A stretch of DNA of 64,000 bases from Asterias amurensis (Eukaryota > Echinodermata > Asteroidea > Forcipulatida > Asteriidae), in contig NC_092661.1 in the NCBI RefSeq assembly GCF_032118995.1, positions 5,952,494 through 6,016,493 on the forward strand, given 5' to 3'. How positions within the stretch are numbered: position 1 is the stretch's first letter; the number at the start of each line of letters is the position of its first letter. Of the stretch, positions 55,061-64,000 are shown piece by piece. A program made the position numbers and the translations under genes. The notes beneath the pieces are model-generated. The model did no database searches, was not told the origin of the DNA, and saw only the letters and a program-made list of their open reading frames with translations.

Positions 55061-57295
55061 TCGCTACGGTTTGTAACAACGTTACAAAAACATTCAACAA
55101 TTGTGTTGATTTTGTTGAAAAAAATTAAACTAACTATGGGAGGTATTTTGTTTAATTAAAAGTTTGCAGAAATGTTGAATTTGGTGAAAAGATCTGTTTA
55201 TACGATTAAGTGTTTTACCAACATTTGGCCCTCCATGCAAACCAAGGCGGTGTGTTTATCAACAAAAGAAAGGTCCATTAGCCGCGACGGTCATGTTTCC
55301 TTTGAAATAAGGGAGTTCGAACTCCTTCCGTGGTCCTTTCCCTGTTTGCATAAACTAGTATTGGTAGTGCACGTAAAAACTAACTCTTTTTATGTAAGAG
55401 TAAAGGGGGTTAACTCTGTGGTTCTGGTGCATACTTGTACACCCTTGTTTATATCGAGGGGAAAATGCAGTTAGTTGTAACTGTAGAGGGTTGGTTACAA
55501 AACTGGAATACTAGAGCCCTGTTTGATGATCATCCCACGGTCTACATTATGCGAGCAACGGTAATGAAGTTCACTTAAGAGGCATGCCCGACACGCCACA
55601 GCAGCCACCAAGGGAACATTATATGAACACTGTTCAATCTTATAGTGTAAATCCGATTTGTGAGCTGATTGTGGATGTAGATGGGATCCCGAAACTAAAA
55701 GGTTAACGATCGCAAAGGGTCTGTTTCGAGCGTACGTCATCCCTCCGTAACAATCACCAGCATTTAGAGGAGATTTCTGCCGGAACATTTTCATGGACTA
55801 TTTTATGGTTGACCGAACATCTGTTAAAAAGAAACAAAATGGTAAAGGTTTATTTATTTATTTATTTGGTCGTCAACCAAGCTTCATACCCCACGAATCG
55901 GATCGCGAGATTTTGCGTTTGTTAAGTATGCCGACCTTTTGACCCTGCGACTCGACCGGCTGATGATTACACAATGATGATAAATATAGGGAAACAACGT
56001 ATAAGCCAATACATTCTTAGAACGAAGGCTAAGTTCTAGAATTTATAAAGTCACCTGAGTTTTTTTAGCTGATACGGAAGTAATCAATGTTGTATTTAGT
56101 GTGTACTAAATCGGCCGTCTCTACTGAAACATGAACTCGGTTATCGCAATGCGATAGTTTGCCAGTTACAAATTCTTCCTTAATTGCTGACTTGAAACTT
56201 AAAGACATTACTTGTTAAAAAGTTGTTTTCAGTTGTTCTACAAGCCCAAATTTTTTGCCTAAAAGGTGATGTTTTTCCAAGGATGGCGGTTACTGAGCTC
56301 ATGCATCGATCTGATAATCAGATGACGCGCATGTGACGTACACGGACTGTAACATAGGACATTAAGATAACGAAATTCTGTGTCGTGACGACTGTGTGGG
56401 CTTATATGCGTTTAAAGACGGACCAAAAACGGAGCAATTTGCAATTCTTTTAGATAATATCGGCAACCCCTCTTCAGTAATTATTTTAACCTGTTAACGC
56501 TATCATTAACCTTTCCAAAAAGCAGATATGAAATTGATTACCTTTTCAAGCATGCGCATAACATGCAAGCCATTATAATAACATTAACCTTTTTCTCAAA
56601 ATGATCGTCCATTAATTACTCGAAGTAGAATTTGTCTTCTATAATAGAGTTGGCCTTGTCGTTTCGGATTTTGATAAGAAACTACCTAATCAATATTAAT
56701 CAAGCAGGCTTACCGTACTTAACTGATAGAGTGCTATTAATACAAGGGTTTCAAAATTAATACTTGTCAGTTAAACATGCAGATGATATGCGTGTCGTAT
56801 CGTCAAGGACACCCACTTTCTGAATTGGTCAGGGTATATACCACTATCATCATGCAAGATCAGACACGATCGATTTCGATCAGCCGTGCCCAAATTGGGA
56901 TTTATCGCATTTGGTTTGGTTTTTATAATACAATCTGCTTATCAGCACAAAAAGTAGCTTAGCACAACATTAAGCTTGCTATACAAGAAAAACCTTGCCG
57001 TCCAAAACACCATGTCGCGCGTGAATTTGTGACTGGTATCCTGCAAAACTGTGTGATTAAAAGCAGCTCTGTGAAAGTCCAGCGAGTGTAACGATTGTGT
57101 ACTATGCCGATGCGTTCACCACATGATTGAACAGTGACATTACGTCTCTCAATCAAACTATATTAACAATAATAACCGAACTTGCTTCACCGTATGGGTC
57201 ACTTTTACCATCAATGTGAATTTGATGTGGGTGTGGCTTTTTTTCTCCCCCTTTTCAACAACTATTAGACAGCATGGTTTTCCTGCAAGGTGATT
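55061..57295. other. NT5E intron 1, no recognised feature
   Basis: Includes a 100-codon ORF at 55172-55474 (+) and a 99-codon ORF at 55495-55794 (-) without motifs, and a TTTA run near 55850. Confidence 0.4.
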
Positions 57296-57496
57296 GGCTG
57301 ACGATGACATCATCGACTAATATGGCAGCTTGCTGTTTTTCGTTGGTATGGTGCCCCGACAAGAAAGGCAGCGTTAGTCAATAAGAAAGAGCCATGGGAT
57401 GAATGAGCTGAGTCAGTCAGCTCATAGACAGGCGCTTTTACCATACCAACGAAAAACAGCTTGCTGCCATATTCGTCGATGATGTCATCGTCAGCC
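57296..57496. repeat. Foldback with about 58-bp near-perfect arms
   Basis: Left arm GGCTGACGATGACATCATCG through TTTTTCGTTGGTATGGT; right arm ACCATACCAACGAAAAACAG through GATGATGTCATCGTCAGCC. The ~85-bp centre contains GAGCTGAGTCAGTCAGCTC, itself palindromic. Confidence 0.85.
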
Positions 57497-57499
57497 ATC

Positions 57500-58843
57500 G
57501 TCATCGTGCAGGACTAATAATTGATTTTTTCGTAATGGGAGTTTTGGATTAACGGTGGAAACCGCTGTGTCCTGAATGGACTAGGTACGATCCGGTCTCG
57601 CTTTTAACATTTCCATGTAGAATATGAACTAATCTATCCATATACGTACTAATTGGGGACTGTTGCCGACATCCATAACGGGAAATTGCCGTGTTTTTGT
57701 GACTTGTTTTCTCTGTTTTTGAAGCATTTTTTTACGTATAAATTTCTCTTTTTAAAATTTGAGTTGCACCGATTTTTTTATTACATAACGACAGATATGC
57801 TCTTCGTTTCAATTTTACATTATTTTGTTTGAGACTTTTCAGAAAAGGCTGAAAATGACCGAATTCTAGAAGCCCTTTTGACTAATTAATATTCACACAG
57901 AGGTCACGCACGAAAAACGATGCATACTTTGCAGATAAATCACAAAGGAAATTAGTGACCTGCGGGTAGACTGACGAAGTAAACTCGCCAGTTCAGCCTG
58001 CCTTATCCACTTATTGTAGCGGAACCATGTCCCGATGCTTCCAGCAAATTGGCTTTGATTTCTGCTCGTTCTGAGGGGCATTACTTCTAATTTGCTGTCA
58101 GGGTTTCCCTTGGGGCAGTAATTGAAATTAATGATAGAAAGACGCCCGAGGGGAGACTGAATTTTTCTCGAAATAAACCATTTCAGTAGTGATTGTTGTT
58201 TAACATTTAAAAATGTCAATGACAGATCTGTCCATGTTTATGCTAAAATGAATTACTCTTATTAATATTTTACACGTTTCCTAAGACTTAATTATGGTGT
58301 CGATTAGTAAATAAATCGAAAGAAGTATATCAAAATGTTCAGAATATTTCTGTTCGAAAACAAAAATACCTTCCGGTTTGCTCTGGAAAAAATGTGCATG
58401 CATATAGCGTAATTTTCCAGCGGTGCTTATTTTGGGTAACTCAGTTTCGCCATTAAGTGATAAAACCGTACAAAATCTTGCTATGCGTTGCACAATCCTT
58501 CACAAGTACAAACTGCAGTTGCATGCCCGTAGAGTTTGTAATGAACTCGATGTCAAAATGCTCAGTTCCCAATGAAATACCCTTTTTCAGTTTCTACCCT
58601 TTCTTTTTTTAAACCACAAAGATGGGACAATTTTATGAGTTGCAAACAAAATATCATGCAAATATAACCTCAATAATAATGCAAAAGCCGCCATTCCTTC
58701 CTGTATTGTTACAACCCCTAGCTTTACTTGTGCAATTGATGTATCTTGATTGAACTTATAATAACTTCCATCTGAGTAGCGATACGCACTGCATTACGTA
58801 GACTGAACATGTTTCAATTTTAATTTAGAAAAATAATATTACA
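57500..58843. other. NT5E intron 1, no recognised feature
   Basis: ORFs of up to 108 codons (57893-58219, -) have no recognisable motif. Confidence 0.4.
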
Positions 58844-61245
58844 GCAGGCAGAAATCAGCTTTGTGCTTCTGTCAGATAACACTTCAGCGGGCAACCAAAC
58901 GGCTTTGTGCTTCTGTCAGATAACACTTCAGCGGGCAACCAAACGGCTTTGTGCTTCTGTCAGATAACACTTCAGCAGGCAACCAAACGGCTTTGTGCTT
59001 CTGTCAGATAACACTTCAGCGGGCAACCAAACGGCTTTGTGCTTCTGTCAGATAACACTTCAGCGGGCAACCAAACGGCTTTGTGCTACTGTCAGATAAC
59101 ACTTCAGCGGGTAACCAAACGGCTTTGTGCTACTGTCAGATAACACTTCAGCGGGCAACCAAACGGCTTTGTGCTTCTGTCAGATAAGACTTCAGCGGGC
59201 AACCAAACGGCTTTGTGCTTCTGTCAGATAAGACTTCAGCGGGCAACCAAACGGCTTTGTGCTTCTGTCAGATAAGACTTCAGCGGGCAACCAACCAGCT
59301 TTGTGCTACTGTCAGATGAGACTTCAGCGGGCAACCAAACGGCTTTGTGCTACTGTCAGATGAGACTTCATCGGGCAACCAAACGGCTTTGTGCTTCTGT
59401 CAGATAAGACTTCAGCGGGCAACCAAACGGCTTTGTCCTACTGTCAGATAAGACTTCAGCGGGCAACCCGTAAACGGCTTTGTGCTACTGTCAGATAAGA
59501 CTTCAGCGGGCAACCAAACGGCTTTGTGCTACTGTCAGATAACACTTCAACGGGCAACCAAACGGCTTTGTGCTACTGTCAGATAACACTTCAGCGGGTA
59601 ACCAAACGGCTTTGTGCTACTGTCAGATAACACTTCAGCGGGTAACCAAACGGCTTTGTGCTACTGTCAGATAACACTTCAGCGGGCAACCAAACAGCTT
59701 TGTGCTACTGTCAGATGAGACTTCAGCGGGCAACCAAACGGCTTTGTGCTACTGTCAGATAAGACTTCATCGGGCAACCAAACGGCTTTGTGCTTCTGTC
59801 AGATAAGACTTCAGCGGGCAACCAAACGGCTTTGTGCTACTGTCAGATAAGACTTCAGCGGGCAACCCGTAAACGGCTTTGTGCTACTGTCAGATAAGAC
59901 TTCAGCGGGCAACCAAACGGCTTTGTGCTACTGTCAGATAAGACTTCAGCGGGCAACCAAACGGCTTTGTGCTACTGTCAGATAAGACTTCAGCGGGCAA
60001 CCAAACGACTTTGTGCTACTGTCGGATAAGACTTCAGCGGGCAACCAAACGGCTTTGTGCTACTGTCAGATAAGACTTCAGCGGGCAACCAAACGACTTT
60101 GTGCTACTGTCGGATAAGACTTCAGCGGGCAACCAAACGGCTTTGTGCTACTGTCAGATAAGACTTCAGCGGGCAACCAAACGGCTTTGTGCTATTGTCA
60201 GACAAGACTTCAGCGGGCAACCAAACGGCTTTGTGCTTCTGTCAGATAAGACTTCAGCGGGCAACCAAACGGCTTTGTGCTACTGTCAGATAAGACTTCA
60301 GCGGGCAACCAAACGGCTTTGTGCTTCTGTCAGATAAGACTTCAGCGGGCAACCAAACGGCTTTGTCCTACTGTCAGATAAGACTTCAGCGGGCAACCCG
60401 TAAACGGCTTTGTGCTACTGTCAGATAAGACTTCAGCGGGCAACCAAACGGCTTTGTGCTACTGTCAGATAACACTTCAACGGGCAACCAAACGGCTTTG
60501 TGCTACTGTCAGATAACACTTCAGCGGGTAACCAAACGGCTTTGTGCTACTGTCAGATAACACTTCAGCGGGTAACCAAACGGCTTTGTGCTACTGTCAG
60601 ATAACACTTCAGCGGGCAACCAAACAGCTTTGTGCTACTGTCAGATGAGACTTCAGCGGGCAACCAAACGGCTTTGTGCTACTGTCAGATAAGACTTCAT
60701 CGGGCAACCAAACGGCTTTGTGCTTCTGTCAGATAAGACTTCAGCGGGCAACCAAACGGCTTTGTGCTACTGTCAGATAAGACTTCAGCGGGCAACCCGT
60801 AAACGGCTTTGTGCTACTGTCAGATAAGACTTCAGCGGGCAACCAAACGGCTTTGTGCTACTGTCAGATAAGACTTCAGCGGGCAACCAAACGGCTTTGT
60901 GCTACTGTCAGATAAGACTTCAGCGGGCAACCAAACGACTTTGTGCTACTGTCGGATAAGACTTCAGCGGGCAACCAAACGGCTTTGTGCTACTGTCAGA
61001 TAAGACTTCAGCGGGCAACCAAACGGCTTTGTGCTATTGTCAGACAAGACTTCAGCGGGCAACCAAACGGCTTTGTGCTTCTGTCAGATAAGACTTCAGC
61101 GGGCAACCAAACGGCTTTGTGCTACTGTCAGATAAGACTTCAGCGGGCAACCAAACGGCTTTGTGCTACTGTCAAATAAGACTTCAGCGGGCAACCAAAC
61201 GGCTTTGTGCTACTGTCAGATAAGACTTCAGCGGGCAACCAAACG
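58844..61245. repeat. 2.4-kb satellite array, 44-bp unit, with 930-bp higher-order repeat
   Basis: About 54 units opening ACTTCAGCGGGCAACCAAAC and closing TGCTACTGTCAGATAAG. Variants include AACACTTC for AAGACTTC, TTCTGTC for TACTGTC, and a 3-bp insertion CCCGTAAA giving 47-bp units. Marker variants recur 930 bases apart: TTTGTCCTACTG at 59434 and 60364, CCCGTAAA at 59467/60397 and 59867/60797. 930 equals nineteen 44-bp and two 47-bp units. The second block lacks 88 bases (two units) near its end. ORFs of 78 codons over it reflect the repeat. Confidence 0.97.
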
Positions 61246-61374
61246 TAGCTATTATGATAATATGCTTCAGCTGGAGTCACTGATTCAGAAACTTTTTTTC
61301 TGTGCATTTTAAATGCTCTTAATTATTCATTCATGCATTAAGGATTTAATAAGGGAATCAATGTGTGGCGAAGA

Positions 61375-61494
61375 GGTTTTCGGCTAGTGGTTTAATCCCA
61401 ACGATGCCTGGTTCTTGATAATTTTACCGAGACGAAGTCGGGGTAAATTATAAAGAACCAGGCCTCGGCGGGTTTAAACCACTAGTTGAAAACC
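61375..61494. repeat. Foldback element with CGAGACGAAGTCGG centre
   Basis: GGTTTTCGGCTAGTGGTTTA and GCCTGGTTCTTGATAATTTT on the left are mirrored by AAATTATAAAGAACCAGGC and TAAACCACTAGTTGAAAACC on the right. Confidence 0.8.
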
Positions 61495-61593
61495 GATTCA
61501 ACACACTTTGATTTCCATTCATGAATACCTTTTCGGTCAAAAACATCATCACTTTTTGCTCAAAAAGTAAAATAAATACAAAAATTATAATTG

Positions 61594-61972
61594 TTGAAGC
61601 CATTGTACACTTTCGGTAAACAGTTATGTCCAAAGGCCCATACTTCGTGTATCACAACTGATATAAAAAATAAGAAACCTGTGAGAATTTAGGCTCAATC
61701 GGTCATCGGAGTTGGGAGAAAATAACAGGGGGAAAACCCACCTTTGTTTCTGCACGTTTCGCCGTGTCATGACATGTGTTTATAAAAATAAATCCGTAAT
61801 TCTTGACAACGAGAATTGATAATTGTTTTAATGTTTTCTCGAAAAGTAAAGCATTTCATGGAATAATGTTTCAAGAGAAGTCTTTCACCATTACCTTCTG
61901 TAAACCCTGTAAGTTATTTGTAAATCTGTAAACTTGTATTTTTTTTTCTGCGCCGAAAGTGTATAATGGCTT
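61594..61972. repeat. Family A' element, reverse orientation
   Basis: Ends GAAGCCATTGTACACTTTCG and CGAAAGTGTATAATGGCTTT, with ACCATTACCTTCTGTAAACC inside. Confidence 0.7.
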
Positions 61973-62039
61973 TCAACACAGCACCCCTCCAGCTATGAAA
62001 TGGTAAAGCCCCCCGCCGCCCTCGGGTAAACAACTCCTT

Positions 62040-62280
62040 ATAAGGGAATGCTGTGCGCGTATCGCGTGATGTGACACAACTGTTTCAGCCGTTGCTCTCG
62101 ACCAATAGGAATGAAGAAACTGTCTTAAAAGAACAGATGCAAGGTCGCGTGTCAAGCCCATGAATTAACACTTTTTACCGGTCATAAACAAAGGTTTATA
62201 CACACCCACGTGACGCGCTCTCAACCAATAGGAATAGCGAAACTGTCTGAGGTATTTAAGAATACAAAATAATAGCAAAT
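62040..62280. repeat. Diverged direct duplication with CCAAT words
   Basis: CTCTCGACCAATAGGAATGA near 62094 and CTCTCAACCAATAGGAATAG near 62218 are followed by GAAACTGTCT. Could be an old duplication or a promoter-like segment; no gene follows directly. Confidence 0.45.
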
Positions 62281-62419
62281 AACTGAATTTAGTAATTAAA
62301 CATTAATGAATGCAAAGTTCGCATTAACCCTCCGAAACGTTTTCAAAAAAATACTACCTACTAGGACGTTTAAAAACGAGCTAATCAACTAAGTGGCTTT
62401 ATCTTACTGCAACTCATCA

Positions 62420-63484
62420 TTAAAGGGACACATTACCCTTGGATAAGTCGAGTTGGTCAGTGAGCAGAGCTTGAAACCGTTTGTTATGAAATCGATTTTG
62501 TTAGATTTTCTGGTTTTTTAAGTAATAGTAGTGTTATGAGACCCTACGTAATGCATGTGCACACGCTGTCAATCATTTATGTGTGTAAGTCCGTTGACCT
62601 ATTGTGGGCGGCGCTTATCTGTTGTGAAGGATCTAGAATAATCTAGTGTAGTACTTTCTAGAAAACCACACACAAATCCTTTAAATACGGGCTGTGAGAA
62701 ATTTTCGAGAGGACACATTACGCAAGACTGGTGGAAGCTACGACTTCGGTGATTGTGATACAACTCGTTGAAGGAGCTTGTGATAGAGTTCGCGTTTGAC
62801 CGAGTGCAGTTAAAGAGCGTATTTAGATTCCGGAAAGGACATTTTCGAACTTAGTCTACAGTTCGGTATTTTGGGGCCTTTTCCCCATATTTTGTGGCGG
62901 GTGTCAGATTGTGTACCCGTTGTTGTTTCGTCTTCTTCTGGACATTTTATCGGAGTGAGTTTACCCCGTGATAGCTCATAGTCACATCGGCAAAGAACTT
63001 ATTTATCGCCCCTGGAGCTGATCGTTTAAAGCCAGTGTTTGTGTTCCTCACCGTATCTTCTGTTGCTGTCGACGTATTAGCCCGTAAGATACTTATTTTG
63101 TATAAGAACCATTTGTTAATGTACATTTGATTTAATCAATCATTGTATATTTGTTAAACCGATTCGGTAACTGAAGTGGTTGATAGTTTTATCATTAAAT
63201 CGCTTTGTTTCTGTGTTCTTATACATCAGTGTCACCTTGTTTGATTTCTTTGTTGCATCTGAGGAAATTCAGGCTTGTTGAGTGATTTATATTCACGGAT
63301 AGTTTGGAGTTTTTTGGATCGTAACAGTAGGCATCCGTCAATCCCGGAGGACCATTGAGTTGTGCCGTTGGACGTCGGTTTGGGAACAGCGTTTGAGTCC
63401 AATGCGAGAATGGCAGTCTCAACCGCAGTAACTGCAGATGACAGGTGTTCTAACTGTATGTGGTTTGAGGCATTGCATGGTGAG
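62420..63484 (+). other. Possible retroelement leader or gene 5' end after partial family C repeat
   Basis: 62420-62520 is the left end of family C. It is interrupted at about 62532 by TGTTATGAGACCC..., which starts like an LTR (TG). A TATA-like TTTAAATACGGG lies at 62678. An ATG at 63411 opens MAVSTAVTADDRCSNCMWF and EALHG, with a donor-like gtgagg next to it. No matching downstream LTR, primer site or TSD was found, so both readings remain open. Confidence 0.3.
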
Positions 63485-63660
63485 GTATCAATATAAATTT
63501 GGTTTGCGGTAACACCATGTGTGTATCTACTTGCCAGGTAGAGTTTGTTTTTAGAGAACTGTCTTTCTTTATTCTACTAATGCGGAGTAGATTTATCGGA
63601 TGTTCGGGAGACTTCTCAGTTCTGAAAAGACTTCTCGACTCCTGACGATGATATAAATGT
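63485..63660 (-). mobile_element. Retroelement tail-like fragment
   Basis: Contains GTTTGCGGTAACACCATGT, the complement of the phrase at 32730-32750, and GTTTTTAGAGAACTG-type sequence further on. Opposite orientation to the copy at 32560-32800. Confidence 0.45.

Positions 63661-64000
<340 letters not shown>

Noticed and set aside
60101..61179. Two near-identical 78-codon ORFs
   Set aside because: Frames through the 44-bp satellite; the pair reflects the higher-order duplication.

Overview
The window is gene-sparse, repeat-rich, intron-bearing animal DNA. The five recognisable genes resemble metazoan proteins. The dense population of short inverted-terminal-repeat elements looks, from memory, like that of echinoderm genomes, most likely a sea star (Asteroidea). 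The species is an inference; no database was searched.

Layout. Positions 1-5250 are mostly nested short inverted-repeat elements. The last two coding exons of a PIH1D1 homologue (+ strand) lie at 5254-5397 and 8039-8080. A complete six-exon AMN1 homologue (- strand, 262 residues) lies tail-to-tail with it, from 19851 down to 9224. Its introns hold a 49-bp tandem array, a 110-bp tandem array, an old transposase relic and several short inverted-repeat elements, and its fourth intron begins with GC instead of GT. From 35171 down to about 24758 (- strand) is a stand-alone macro-domain gene of seven clear exons plus a probable short terminal exon; its introns carry tRNA-derived SINEs and a nested transposon with 9-bp target duplications. 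A three-exon BDH1-like short-chain dehydrogenase (338 residues, + strand) occupies 39996-42920, with a roughly 0.8-kb, 10-bp minisatellite in intron 2 and a poly(A) signal at 43170. A first coding exon of a 5'-nucleotidase (NT5E/CD73 family, + strand) is at 51074-51403; no later exon was recognised before the window ends.

The rest of 44-64 kb is repeats: SINE and retrotransposon remnants, a pair of inverted elements in the NT5E intron, a 200-bp foldback, and a 2.4-kb satellite with a 44-bp unit that has a 930-bp higher-order duplication. A trinucleotide/hexanucleotide microsatellite runs off the end.

The genes are unrelated in pathway: R2TP chaperone adaptor, cell-cycle LRR protein, ADP-ribose-binding macro protein, ketone-body dehydrogenase and ecto-nucleotidase. 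Nothing suggests an operon or a gene cluster acting together. Gene calls rest on splice junctions that keep frame across every exon and on family motifs recognised by eye.
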